Source: an uncultured Eubacteriales bacterium
Lineage (GTDB): Bacteria > Bacillota > Clostridia > Oscillospirales > UBA644
Reading direction: 5' to 3'
Assembly (NCBI GenBank): GCA_900547165.1
Contig: URFZ01000012.1
Coordinates: 1 to 64,000, forward strand
DNA: 64,000 nucleotides
Under the pieces are notes generated by a model that was not told the DNA's origin, searched no databases, and saw only the letters and a list, made by a program, of their open reading frames with translations. A program made the position numbers and the translations under genes. Positions 8,433-16,004 of the stretch are shown one piece after another; position 1 is the stretch's first letter, and each line of letters opens with the position of its first letter.

Positions 8433-8993
8433 TTATTTCAGGCAATCTTTCAGTTCGCCGAATGTGATGGGAGAGACGATGCCTTTTTTGCCTATCAGGC
8501 TTACTGCGCAGAAGCCGAGCATACCGTAAAAATGAAGCTCGTTGCCGTTTTCAAGAGAAACGCAGAATTTACATATCCCCCTTTCACCGTTTTCAGCTCG
8601 AAAATCAACTATCTTTTTACCGACACAGCGGCAGAAAAATTTATCAGGGATAAAGTTTACGGCTTTTTCCGCGGCGAAACTTCCAAACTGAATATCGATT
8701 CTCTCTTCCTCGGGGAAAAATACCGAAAGGCTTTCGCCGCCGTCAAGATCAAGAATAAAGGCATCTTCCACAACGGTATGACGGACAAGCGAAAAGTCAT
8801 CGGGAATATTGTCAAAGCGCGACCAATAATCGCGATCCGCCTCTCCGAGACGTTCAAGTCGGTTATACACGGCGGCTTCGATATATTCGCGCCGAAGAAA
8901 AACCGCGTCGCCGAGACAGCGCAGCCCCTCAACGGTTCTTCCGATATATTTTTTTGTTATCTCTTCGCATTTTTGCGGGCTGTCAAAAATCAT
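8433..8993 (-). CDS. Hypothetical protein, 186 residues
   Basis: I do not recognise this family. The protein is soluble, has no signal peptide or membrane segment, and is acidic with alternating hydrophobic stretches (VEDAFILDLDGGESLSVFFP, ERGICKFCVSLENGNELHFYGMLGFCAVSLI) that suggest a beta-rich fold. The start at 8993 is chosen because a perfect GGAGGTTTTT ribosome site precedes it; longer upstream starts lack one. It is divergent from the small lipoprotein gene that follows. Confidence 0.7.
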   Translation of the reverse strand: MIFDSPQKCEEITKKYIGRTVEGLRCLGDAVFLRREYIEAAVYNRLERLGEADRDYWSRFDNIPDDFSLVRHTVVEDAFILDLDGGESLSVFFPEEERIDIQFGSFAAEKAVNFIPDKFFCRCVGKKIVDFRAENGERGICKFCVSLENGNELHFYGMLGFCAVSLIGKKGIVSPITFGELKDCLK

Positions 8994-9024
8994 AAAAACC
9001 TCCGTTGCGAACAAAGCGCAGGAC

Positions 9025-9053
9025 TTGCAATCCGAAAAATTTTGTGTTATACT
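9025..9053 (+). promoter_or_regulatory. Promoter of the 9.1-kb lipoprotein gene
   Basis: TTGCAA (9025-9030), 17-bp spacer, TATACT (9048-9053) with TGT before the -10 box. Confidence 0.65.
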
Positions 9054-9081
9054 GTTATCAAATAAACTACGGGACGATACA

Positions 9082-9516
9082 ATGATTAAAAGAACTGTTA
9101 CGATATGCTTGTTTTTTCTCGCCTTTTGCCTTATTACAGGCTGTGGAAGAAATTCCGAGCCGATAGACAAAAACGATTCGGCGGCAATAGACGAATATTT
9201 CAGATTTGAAAACGCACCGAAAGACATTATCCCTTTTTTAAAAGGAACAAAACAGTTGACGGAAGATGACGTTATTCGTATTTCCGAAAATGAGAATCCG
9301 AGCCTTGAAGACTTCAAAGACTTTAAGTGCGTCTTTTCGGGAAATGAGAATGCCTATGTGGTGGACTTCAAGGTCAACGACCGTATCAGCCTGCAATATG
9401 TTTACAATGCGGAAGAAGATGACATCTCTTTTTTGCTTGTCTGTGCGGATGATTCGACCGCGATAGACATCAGAAAGGGAGACGTCAGAAAATATATAAA
9501 CGACAGAAAGGTATAA
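9082..9516 (+). CDS. Small hypothetical lipoprotein
   Basis: A 144-residue protein with a lipoprotein signal: MIKRTVTICLFFLAFCLITGC places the lipid-modified cysteine at about residue 21 (lipobox LITGC region). The mature part is acidic (ENAPKDIIPFLKGTKQLTEDD, YVYNAEEDDISFLLVCADD) and unrecognised. The start at 9082 fits the signal peptide; the ribosome site (GGGACG) is weak. The next gene follows after 5 bp, so the two are probably co-transcribed. Function unknown. Confidence 0.7.
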   Translation: MIKRTVTICLFFLAFCLITGCGRNSEPIDKNDSAAIDEYFRFENAPKDIIPFLKGTKQLTEDDVIRISENENPSLEDFKDFKCVFSGNENAYVVDFKVNDRISLQYVYNAEEDDISFLLVCADDSTAIDIRKGDVRKYINDRKV

Positions 9517-9521
9517 TACTC

Positions 9522-10013
9522 ATGAGACAGGTCAAAGCAATTCCCATAACACATGAAAATTTTGCGCCGTTCGGGCAGTTCTACACCATGGCAGACCCGA
9601 AAGGCTATGCTTTATGCGGAGAGATCCACAAATTTTTCCCCGACAGATTGACGGCTTCGGCAAATCACAATGTAGGATATTCTCCGATACTCGTCAAAAA
9701 GCCTGAAAGAATGATAATTTCCGCGGTTGAATACCATACCACGACTTGGGAAATGATAATGCCGCTGAACGATGATATGGTTCTTCATGTTGCACCCGCA
9801 TCGGCAGGAACGCCCGTTCCCGACTTGGCGCAGGCGTTTATCGTTCCGAAGAATACTCTTGTCAAGATAAATGCCGCGATATGGCATCTTGCGCCTCTTC
9901 CGAAAAGCGCGGACGAACTTTGCGCGATGATAATCCTGCCGGAATGTACTTACGCAAATGACTGCACCGTTGTTCCGCTCAAAGAGGAAGAGCAATTCGA
10001 GATAATTTTCTGA
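9522..10013 (+). CDS. Ureidoglycolate lyase (AllA)-like cupin protein
   Basis: A 163-residue protein starting RQVKAIPITHENFAPFGQF, which resembles the KxxPLTxExFAPFG opening of the AllA/ureidoglycolate hydrolase family, followed by a beta-rich cupin-like body (VEYHTTTWEMIMPLNDDMVLHVAP, FIVPKNTLVKINAAIWHLAP). AllA releases glyoxylate from ureidoglycolate in allantoin breakdown, but no other allantoin gene is present, so the reaction here may differ (uncharacterised relatives exist in Clostridia). It is placed 5 bp behind the lipoprotein gene and ends at a strong terminator. Confidence 0.7.
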   Translation: MRQVKAIPITHENFAPFGQFYTMADPKGYALCGEIHKFFPDRLTASANHNVGYSPILVKKPERMIISAVEYHTTTWEMIMPLNDDMVLHVAPASAGTPVPDLAQAFIVPKNTLVKINAAIWHLAPLPKSADELCAMIILPECTYANDCTVVPLKEEEQFEIIF

Positions 10014-10062
10014 ATTAAACAATTAAAAAAGACAGATAACGGAATATCTTTCCCTTTTCCAA

Positions 10063-10105
10063 ACGGGGCTGTAAAAAACTTACGTTTTTTACAGCCCCGT
10101 ATTTT
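10063..10105. terminator. GGGGCTGTAAA-family palindromic terminator, copy 1
   Basis: ACGGGGCTGTAAAAAAC (10063-10079) and its exact complement (10084-10100) form a 17-bp stem with a TTAC loop and a T-rich tail. It sits between convergent genes. Close relatives of this element occur at 15834-15871 and 35312-35347. Confidence 0.9.
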
Positions 10106-10130
10106 TCAGTCTGATGTCAAACACTCCGTA

Positions 10131-10682
10131 TCAACGGGCATTTCTTAAAACCATAACGGTAAAATTACCGTCCGAATAACCAATGCCCACATTATAACTC
10201 TTATCTGAATTATCCGCAAAATACATGATGGCGTCATCTGACGACATATCGGAAGCGGAAACGGTGAAACCCGCTTTTTTTACCGCTTCAAGGTAATCTG
10301 CCGCGTCGTCATACGTTGCATCCGAAAAGGATATGGTTAAAAGTCTTCCCGATGCGGAGATGACCTTATTTTTCTGTTTGCCGAATTTCGGTTCGGGAAT
10401 AACCTGAGTGAAACCGTCTTCACCCCAAGCCTCCGTCACAGCGGAGGACTGCTGCTGTGCGGACGTGGTTTGCGAAGTACTGTCTGGGGATGAATCCGAA
10501 CCGTTGTTTTTCTCCGTATGGGGAACGGTCACTATCTCCGTTTCTATCTCCCCCGCAGCATTTGTTCTGGTGACAACAACTGTCTCATATGACTGAGATG
10601 AAGAGTTATCTTTCTCCCCTCCGCAAGCGCAAATTCCGAGCGCAAGAACGAATGCAAGCGGTATCAGTAAAAATTTTTTCAT
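10131..10682 (-). CDS. Lipoprotein with IPEPxFG domain (downstream copy)
   Basis: A 183-residue lipoprotein: MKKFLLIPLAFVLALGICAC gives a lipid-modified cysteine at about residue 20. A Ser/Thr/Gln-rich linker (about 25-85) precedes a folded C-terminal part beginning FTQVIPEPKFG, with DAADYLEAVKKAGF reading as a helix and GYSDGNFTVMVLRNAR as the last strand. The start overlaps the stop of the upstream gene by 4 bp (ATGA), so translation is coupled. The same IPEPxFG-helix-strand arrangement is in the upstream gene, so they look like diverged paralogues. Function unknown. Confidence 0.75.
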   Translation of the reverse strand: MKKFLLIPLAFVLALGICACGGEKDNSSSQSYETVVVTRTNAAGEIETEIVTVPHTEKNNGSDSSPDSTSQTTSAQQQSSAVTEAWGEDGFTQVIPEPKFGKQKNKVISASGRLLTISFSDATYDDAADYLEAVKKAGFTVSASDMSSDDAIMYFADNSDKSYNVGIGYSDGNFTVMVLRNAR

Positions 10683-11371
10683 TTCGAATTCTCCTTCTCT
10701 GCTGTTGACGGTGCGGAAATGTTCAATCTGAAAATATTGTCGGAAAAAATCACGTTGACGGTATAGCCGTCGGAGTTTTCATAGATTCTGTTTACGGCAC
10801 CTTTCGCCTGATTGTTGCTTTCGACTTCTTCTTCATAATCAAGAACAAAGCCTTTTTCCGTTATTTTTGCGCAATACGCTTCTGCCTGCGCGGAAGAAAC
10901 ATCGGAATACTCACTTATGAAACCGAGAGCTTCCGAAAAAGAGGACTTTGTTTTGGTGCCGAAGTCAGGTTCCGGTATCTTATCGGAAAGAGATTCATAT
11001 CCCCAAGGAATTGAATACGTTTCTTTGCCTTCAAGTTCGTTGAATGTATAGAAAAAGCCGTTATCAAAGCCGACGGAATAGTATCCTTCATTGTATTCCT
11101 TAAAATAAGCAACTATCTTTGCTTTATCTGCCTGTGTCATGGCATCGTAGCCTGCAAACCCGTAATTCTCTCCGAAAATCTCTGTAATGAAATTTCTTTC
11201 AAAATCGCTGAGATCGTCAAGTGTTTTCGGCACATAAGAGACCGCAAGCGTTTCGCCCTGTTTGAAACCGGGAGCGGCATAGTCGGAACCGTCGTTATAA
11301 TATTGATAATGACAGGCACCGAGCACAAAAGCAAAGCAAATAACAATGAACAAAGTAAACACTTTTTTCAT
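10679..11371 (-). CDS. Lipoprotein with IPEPxFG domain (upstream copy)
   Basis: A 230-residue protein with a lipoprotein signal (MKKVFTLFIVICFAFVLGAC, cysteine about residue 20). The middle part (FERNFITEIFGENYGFAGYD, YYSVGFDNGFFYTFNEL) is unrecognised. KIPEPDFGTKTKSSF near residue 135 opens a domain matching the one in the following gene (AEAYCAKITEKGFVLDYEEE helix, then GYTVNVIFSDNIFRLNIS strands). A GGGGGGC ribosome site precedes the ATG. It lies 56 bp behind the foldase gene and may be in the same transcript. Confidence 0.75.
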   Translation of the reverse strand: MKKVFTLFIVICFAFVLGACHYQYYNDGSDYAAPGFKQGETLAVSYVPKTLDDLSDFERNFITEIFGENYGFAGYDAMTQADKAKIVAYFKEYNEGYYSVGFDNGFFYTFNELEGKETYSIPWGYESLSDKIPEPDFGTKTKSSFSEALGFISEYSDVSSAQAEAYCAKITEKGFVLDYEEEVESNNQAKGAVNRIYENSDGYTVNVIFSDNIFRLNISAPSTAEKENSK

Positions 11372-11427
11372 CGTTTTCGCCCCCCTTGTTGCCGACGCCT
11401 GTCATATAAATAAAAATCAGTTGGTTA

Positions 11428-12930
11428 TCAGCCTATGATTTCAAAAGCTTTCGCCGAATCATATTCGGTTCTGTCCTTAAAGCCCTCTACGCATTTCTCC
11501 GTCCAATTATTGGTATCTGTGCTTCTGAGGTTGGATTCCGCAGATTTTTTCCAGAAAATTTCACCCGAAGAGAGGTAATATACGATATAATACTTCTTCG
11601 AACCCTCGAACATCTTATATTCGCCTTTTACTCTGTCACCGGCAAATACCCATTCTGCGAGTTCGGAGGAGTAGCCTTTTGCTGTCGTTTTTGCAAAGTC
11701 CTCATAAAGTCCGCCTTTGGAAGAAGTGGAAGAATCCGCAGAGTTTTTGGAAGCAAGTTCCTTGAAGTTATCTTCCGTCGGGGTCTTGTCAAGAGCCGAA
11801 AGAACCGATTCAGCCTTTTCTTTAAGAGCTTTGAGTTCTTCGTCCGTCGCGCCCTTATCTTTATCCGCAACGGTCGGGTCAAGACGGATTATACGAATGT
11901 TTGCAAGTTTATATTCGTCTCTTTCAGAGCCGATATAGTAAAGAGCGATATATTTATCGGTGCCCTTCACAACGGTAGTATCTCCCGCTTTTCTCTCGGA
12001 ATCCGTCAGCCATTTCTGACCGTCGGAGCCGACAAGAGAACTTGCCTCGGAAGAAGTCTTTCTTTCGGACTTAGCAACTTTTTCGTTGCCCTTTGTAAAT
12101 ACTTCTTCGCTTTCCTTGTTTGCTTCAACGTAAGCCTCCGCGTCAGCCTTGGCTTTCTTTTCAGCCTCGGAAGCCTCGGTCGTCTTGGAGTCGGAAGAAC
12201 TGTCGTCATCAGTCTTCGGCGTTTCATAAGCAAAATCAAGAGCAAGGAAAGTATAAACGTCGTAAGTGGATTTGTTTTCGCCGTAATATTTTTCAAGCGC
12301 GGCATCATCGTAATTCAAGCCGTCTTTGTAATTCGTCTGATATGCATTTGCGACATAGGAATATTCAAGCATATGGCGCATAGTGGATTCGTTAAAGCCC
12401 TTGCCGTAAGAAGACGAATAAAGGGTTTTCAGATCCACTTTATAGTTGCCCGCGGTTGCGGTATCGGTGTCAATTTTGTTGTCAATGCTCTTGTTTATAG
12501 TATCATAATCTATCGTATAATTTTCGTCCGCTTTTGCAAGTTGATAAAGAGCGAGTTCGGTTTTAAGGCTCTCCGCGGCGGCATTTACAAACGCCTGCTT
12601 CCATGTATCGCCCTCCGAAACGGTTATACCGAGAAGGCTCGCGGCGCTTGCGTTCGCCTGTCCGTTTTCCCAGCCGTCGGTCTTAGTGTCAACACCGAAA
12701 TACGAAAGATATGTTGAAGCATTGTTGTACATCGTGACATAAGCGTAATTGAATTCAAGCGCATTTATGCTCTCGTCGCCCACCGTCAAAACAGTCTTTC
12801 TTTTTAAATTGAAACCGGTATTGTCAAGAACCGTCAAAGTAATTCCGACAGCGAGAAGAAGCCCGATAACTATGCAGAAAACAGTAAATATTGGGAAATC
12901 TTTTTTCTGCTTGTTCTTTGCGTTTGCCAT
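11428..12930 (-). CDS. Membrane-anchored SurA/PrsA-like peptidyl-prolyl isomerase
   Basis: A 500-residue protein with one N-terminal membrane helix (FPIFTVFCIVIGLLLAVGIT, about residues 13-32) and no cleavage site, so it is anchored with its body outside. TVLTVGDESINALEFNYAYV (about 46-65) is the SurA_N-type start. A Lys/Glu/Ser-rich linker (about 240-300) is low-complexity. The C-terminal part (DEELKALKEKAESVLSAL, DNFKELASKNSADSSTSSKGG) is a PpiC/parvulin rotamase domain. Such proteins fold or quality-control exported proteins. It is probably the head of the transcript that includes the two lipoproteins downstream. Confidence 0.82.
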   Translation of the reverse strand: MANAKNKQKKDFPIFTVFCIVIGLLLAVGITLTVLDNTGFNLKRKTVLTVGDESINALEFNYAYVTMYNNASTYLSYFGVDTKTDGWENGQANASAASLLGITVSEGDTWKQAFVNAAAESLKTELALYQLAKADENYTIDYDTINKSIDNKIDTDTATAGNYKVDLKTLYSSSYGKGFNESTMRHMLEYSYVANAYQTNYKDGLNYDDAALEKYYGENKSTYDVYTFLALDFAYETPKTDDDSSSDSKTTEASEAEKKAKADAEAYVEANKESEEVFTKGNEKVAKSERKTSSEASSLVGSDGQKWLTDSERKAGDTTVVKGTDKYIALYYIGSERDEYKLANIRIIRLDPTVADKDKGATDEELKALKEKAESVLSALDKTPTEDNFKELASKNSADSSTSSKGGLYEDFAKTTAKGYSSELAEWVFAGDRVKGEYKMFEGSKKYYIVYYLSSGEIFWKKSAESNLRSTDTNNWTEKCVEGFKDRTEYDSAKAFEIIG

Positions 12931-13035
12931 AGATAATCATCCATCCTAACTTTTTTTGTCGTATCCGAGAAAAGAAACCGCATACGGTTTTTTACACGGA
13001 ACGATTTGCGTTATACGCAACTTTTCATTTCATAT

Positions 13036-13064
13036 ATTATACTATTTTTTTTTCAGATTGTCAA
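13036..13064 (-). promoter_or_regulatory. Promoter of the foldase gene
   Basis: Minus-strand TTGACA (13059-13064) and TATAAT (13036-13041), 17-bp spacer, roughly 100 bp above the start codon. Confidence 0.7.
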
Positions 13065-13170
13065 GTTATCAGGCTTTTTTTGTACACGTTCACAAGTCTT
13101 TTTATACATTTTCGCCACTTTGACGATGAAAGCCTGTCCTTTTCGGTCAAAATTAAAGTCATATAATTTT

Positions 13171-13210
13171 AAAGGGACAGTAAAAACGTATGTTTTTAAC
13201 TGCCCCTTTA
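13171..13210. repeat. Diverged GGGGCTGTAAA-type palindrome
   Basis: AAAGGGACAGTAAAAAC (13171-13187) pairs with GTTTTTAACTGCCCCTTT (about 13192-13209) around a GTAT loop with two irregular positions. It has the same GGGG-C-nTGTAAAAAC layout as the three strong terminators in this window, and may terminate leftward transcripts from the DUF1292 gene. Confidence 0.6.
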
Positions 13211-13256
13211 TAAAAAAATCCGCACAACCGTCCGGTCGATCCGTAAAAAACGGACA

Positions 13257-13417
13257 GTGACACGGCCGAACAAACCTGTCAGAAGGCAGGTGGGGTAAAA
13301 TCGCTCTTATGTTTTGTGCTTCCAACGTCCCGACCGAAGTCGGGGAGGCCTGCATACCCGCATAAGAAGTCGAAATCCCTTAATCAAGGTGTAGGTTTTA
13401 TACAAAAACCGTGTCGG
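13257..13417 (+). ncRNA. ssrS: Probable 6S RNA
   Basis: The region folds as one long rod with a central bubble. Closing stems: GACACGG (13259-13265) with CCGTGTC (13409-13415), and AAACCT (13272-13277) with AGGTTT (13393-13398). Apical arm: CTTATG (about 13306-13311) with CATAAG (about 13361-13366), then TGC/GCA, TTCC/GG and a CCCGAC-CGAA-GTCGGG tip (about 13329-13344). A small CCTT-aatc-AAGG hairpin (13378-13387) lies on the 3' side of the bubble, the same place as CCTTGAACCAAGG in Escherichia coli 6S RNA. 6S RNA binds the housekeeping RNA polymerase holoenzyme by mimicking an open promoter. Ends and promoter are not resolved, and strand rests on the 3'-side hairpin. Confidence 0.75.
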
Positions 13418-13468
13418 AACGCATTGCGCAGAAATTTTTGTCAAATTTTATCAGCGTTCTTTTCGAAA

Positions 13469-13846
13469 TCAGTCCTCGGAGGGAATGTCAAAATCGAAAA
13501 GACCCGCATTGTCCGCTTTCGCTTCGAAAAGTTTGATAACGGTATTGAATTCGTCCTCATCGTCAACCGTAACCAGAGCTTCTTCGTCTTCGCCCTCGTT
13601 TACGACTTTCAGAACGATATATTCGCTTTCTTCGTTATCCATCTGATCCTTTTCAACAAGAGCAAGATAGAGCGTACCCTCGGACTCAACGCCGTCGATA
13701 ACGACAAAATCGGTGGTGTTACCGTCTTCGTCGGTCAGAGTAAGTATGCCGTCGTTTTCGCAACCGCAATCGCAGTCATGCTCATGTTCGTGTTCATGCT
13801 CGTGTTCGCAGCCGCAACCGCAGCCGCACTCGTGCTTATCTTCCAT
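13469..13846 (-). CDS. DUF1292 protein with Cys/His-rich N-terminal tail
   Basis: A 125-residue, very acidic protein. Residues about 32-125 are the DUF1292 (YrzB-like) domain: ILTLTDEDGNTTDFVVIDGV, TLYLALVEKD, SEYIVLKVV, ending in an acidic tail. Residues 6-30 are unusual: alternating Cys-Gly, then five Glu-His pairs, then Asp-Cys-Gly-Cys, giving eight or nine Cys and six His in about 25 residues, a composition that suggests metal binding. DUF1292 proteins are widespread in Bacillota and have no known biochemical role. GGAGA lies before the ATG. Its 3' region runs antisense to the 6S RNA candidate. Confidence 0.88.
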   Translation of the reverse strand: MEDKHECGCGCGCEHEHEHEHEHDCDCGCENDGILTLTDEDGNTTDFVVIDGVESEGTLYLALVEKDQMDNEESEYIVLKVVNEGEDEEALVTVDDEDEFNTVIKLFEAKADNAGLFDFDIPSED

Positions 13847-13880
13847 GTTATTGTTCTCCGTTCGTTTATTTTGTAATTAT

Positions 13881-13909
13881 ATTGTACACCAATTATGTCT
13901 GCTTGTCAA
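13881..13909 (-). promoter_or_regulatory. Promoter of the DUF1292 gene
   Basis: Minus-strand TTGACA (13904-13909) and TACAAT (13881-13886) with 17-bp spacing. It is divergent from the HAD gene promoter, with 43 bp between the two -35 boxes. Confidence 0.7.
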
Positions 13910-13952
13910 GATATTTGAATCCGAAAAAAATTTTTCCGATTTGTCGAACACG

Positions 13953-13981
13953 TTGCAAAAATACAGCGAATATGGTATACT
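13953..13981 (+). promoter_or_regulatory. Promoter of the HAD hydrolase gene
   Basis: TTGCAA (13953-13958) and TATACT (13976-13981), 17-bp spacer with TGG before the -10 box. Confidence 0.7.
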
Positions 13982-14004
13982 ATGCCGAGAAAGGGATATA
14001 AAAG

Positions 14005-14637
14005 ATGGAATACAATTATATTATATGGGATTTTAACGGAACATTGCTCAACGATGTCGGAATATGCGTGGACTGTCTGAACACGCTGCTCAAAAGTCAC
14101 GGCATGAGCGAAAAAACGGAAGAAGAATACAAAAAAATATTTACGTTTCCGATAAAAGAATATTACCGCCGAGCGGGCTTTGATTTTGATGTTACGGATT
14201 ACGACACGCTGGCGCACGAATGGACGGATTATTATCGTTCGAGGGCTGACCTTGAACTGTTTGACGGAGCGGAACAAACGCTGAAAACGCTTGCAAACAG
14301 AGGTCTTAAACAGATAATAATTTCCGCATCCGAAAAAAACACGCTTTTTGAACAGACAAAAGCACTCGGCATTGACGGTTATTTTTCCGAGATGCTCGGG
14401 CTTGACAACATTCATGCGCGCTCAAAAGAGGCAACAGCAAAAGATTGGAGAAAAAGACACCCGAAAGCAAAAGCGATATTTATAGGAGACACAACACACG
14501 ACAAAGACGTGGCGGACGCGATAGGCGCGGACTGTCTTCTTATCCCGAACGGACACCAGGCAAGAGAAATTCTTAAAAAAACGGGAGCGACGGTCTGCGA
14601 AGACATAAAAGATATTCCCGCATTTGTTCTTAATTGA
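14005..14637 (+). CDS. HAD-superfamily hydrolase (phosphoglycolate phosphatase-like)
   Basis: A 210-residue Rossmann-like phosphatase. Motif I is WDFNGTLL (residues about 8-15); the second acidic residue is Asn here (DxNGT instead of DxDGT), a variant found in clostridial HAD proteins. An alpha-helical cap follows, motif II is in IIISAS, motif III Lys near KAKAIF, and motif IV is GDTTHDKDVADA (about 164-175). These enzymes remove phosphate from small metabolites; the exact substrate cannot be told. The start follows GAGAAAGGG. It is monocistronic or reads into the yerC-hisK pair, which has its own promoter. Confidence 0.87.
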   Translation: MEYNYIIWDFNGTLLNDVGICVDCLNTLLKSHGMSEKTEEEYKKIFTFPIKEYYRRAGFDFDVTDYDTLAHEWTDYYRSRADLELFDGAEQTLKTLANRGLKQIIISASEKNTLFEQTKALGIDGYFSEMLGLDNIHARSKEATAKDWRKRHPKAKAIFIGDTTHDKDVADAIGADCLLIPNGHQAREILKKTGATVCEDIKDIPAFVLN

Positions 14638-14645
14638 TAAAGGGC

Positions 14646-14674
14646 TTGACTTTAACGCTATAAAGTGTTATAAT
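14646..14674 (+). promoter_or_regulatory. Promoter of the yerC-hisK pair
   Basis: TTGACT (14646-14651), 17-bp spacer, TATAAT (14669-14674), with TGT before the -10 box. Confidence 0.75.
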
Positions 14675-14707
14675 ATGAAAGCAGACCGTTAAAAGGAGAA
14701 ATTGACA

Positions 14708-15004
14708 ATGGCTTTCAAATTCACTGAAGAATCGGACAGATTCTTTGATGCTATACTCTCTCTCAAAAACAGAGATGATTGCAAAAAGTTTTTTGAAGAT
14801 ATATGCACGATAAAAGAAATACAGGATTTGCAGCAACGGCTTACGGTTGCAAAAATGCTTGACGAGGGTCGCGTTTACAGCGAGATAACGGAAAAGACCG
14901 GTGCGAGCGCCGCAACGATAAGCCGCGTTAACAAATGCCTGACATACGGCAGCGACGGGTACAAGACCGTGCTCGAACGTCTCAAAGAAAGCGAAAAGAA
15001 ATGA
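14708..15004 (+). CDS. TrpR-like DNA-binding protein, YerC/YecD family
   Basis: A 98-residue Trp-repressor-like protein. The helix-turn-helix is EITEKTGASAATISRVNKCL (about residues 58-77), preceded by the DLQQRLTVAKMLDEG helix typical of this family. Homologues are common in Bacillota and often sit beside his or trp genes; here it overlaps a histidinol phosphatase gene by 4 bp (ATGA), which suggests control of amino-acid metabolism. The ATG at 14708 is chosen because AGGAG lies 9 nt upstream; a TTG at 14702 would be only 3 nt from that site. Confidence 0.9.
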   Translation: MAFKFTEESDRFFDAILSLKNRDDCKKFFEDICTIKEIQDLQQRLTVAKMLDEGRVYSEITEKTGASAATISRVNKCLTYGSDGYKTVLERLKESEKK

Positions 15005-15810
15005 TAAGGTCGGACATTCACGTTCATACGACTTTCTGCGACGGCAAAAACAGCGCGGAAGAAATGATTTCCGAAGCGATAAGCAAAGATTTTGTTTCCC
15101 TCGGATTTTCGGGACATTCCTATACATCTTTTGACGACAGTTGGTGTATGTCGGAAGGGGATACCGAAAAATATATCGAAACGATACTTTCGCTACGCAA
15201 AAAATATTCGGGGACGATAGATATTCTGCTCGGCACGGAGCGGGACTTTTTTGCGGACGAAGACAGGCATACATACAACTATATTATAGGTTCTTCGCAT
15301 TATGTCAAAGTCGGGAACGAATATCTGACGGTGGATAAAAGTGCCGAGGAACAAACAAAAATAATCAACGGTTATTTCGGCAGGGACACCTTCGCTTTCA
15401 TAAAAGCATATTATGCGCAGGAAGCCGAAATAATCAAGAAAACAAACTGCGACGTTATCGGACATTTTGACCTTGTGACAAAATTCAACGAGGGAGGGAA
15501 AATGTTCGATGAAAACTCGGACGCATACAAAAAAATCGTTTACCAAACACTTGAAGAACTTGTTATTTCAAAACCTATTTTTGAAGTGAATACGGGTGCA
15601 ATGACAAGAGGATACAGAACCCGTCCCTACCCCGCCGATTTTATTCTTGACTATGTTTCGGTTCACGGTTGCGGACTTGTGCTTACCTCCGATTGTCACA
15701 AAAAAGCGTTGCTCGGAGGCTTTTTCGACGAAACGGAAAAGCGACTGCGCGAGAGGGGCTTGAACAACATTTTTGTGCTGACCTCAAAAGGTTTTATTCC
15801 CGTAAAGTAA
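15001..15810 (+). CDS. hisK: PHP-family histidinol-phosphatase
   Basis: A 269-residue metal-dependent phosphatase of the PHP fold. The N-terminal SDIHVHTTFCDGKN (about 4-17) carries the first metal-binding histidines, with GFSGHS (about 40), HYVKV (about 100), GHFDLVTKFN (about 157) and LTSDCHK (about 232) supplying the rest. This is the set of the HisK/HisJ histidinol-phosphatase family, which makes histidinol in histidine synthesis. No other his gene is in the window. The start overlaps yerC by ATGA, so the two are translationally coupled. Confidence 0.88.
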   Translation: MIRSDIHVHTTFCDGKNSAEEMISEAISKDFVSLGFSGHSYTSFDDSWCMSEGDTEKYIETILSLRKKYSGTIDILLGTERDFFADEDRHTYNYIIGSSHYVKVGNEYLTVDKSAEEQTKIINGYFGRDTFAFIKAYYAQEAEIIKKTNCDVIGHFDLVTKFNEGGKMFDENSDAYKKIVYQTLEELVISKPIFEVNTGAMTRGYRTRPYPADFILDYVSVHGCGLVLTSDCHKKALLGGFFDETEKRLRERGLNNIFVLTSKGFIPVK

Positions 15811-15833
15811 AACAAATTTCGAGTAAAAGATAT

Positions 15834-15871
15834 CGGGGCTGTAAAGAAACGCGAGTTTCTTTACAGCCCCG
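15834..15871 (+). terminator. GGGGCTGTAAA-family palindromic terminator, copy 2
   Basis: CGGGGCTGTAAAGAAAC (15834-15850) pairs perfectly with 15855-15871 around a GCGA loop. It ends the yerC-hisK unit. The core is the same as the elements at 10063 and 35312. Confidence 0.9.
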
Positions 15872-16004
15872 AATGTTAATATAATCGGTTTCGGCAATAC
15901 AAAATTTTTTCCCTGCCGACGAAAAAGTACCTCAAAAAAGAGAAACGTCCGTTCCTGAACGGCGAACGGACTCTCTATATAAAAAATTTTACAGGAAAAT
16001 TGAA

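Noticed and set aside
13217..13420. 6S RNA on the minus strand
   Set aside because: The complement also folds, but the small CCTT/AAGG hairpin would then be on the 5' side of the bubble, opposite to known 6S RNAs. The plus strand was preferred, with reduced confidence.
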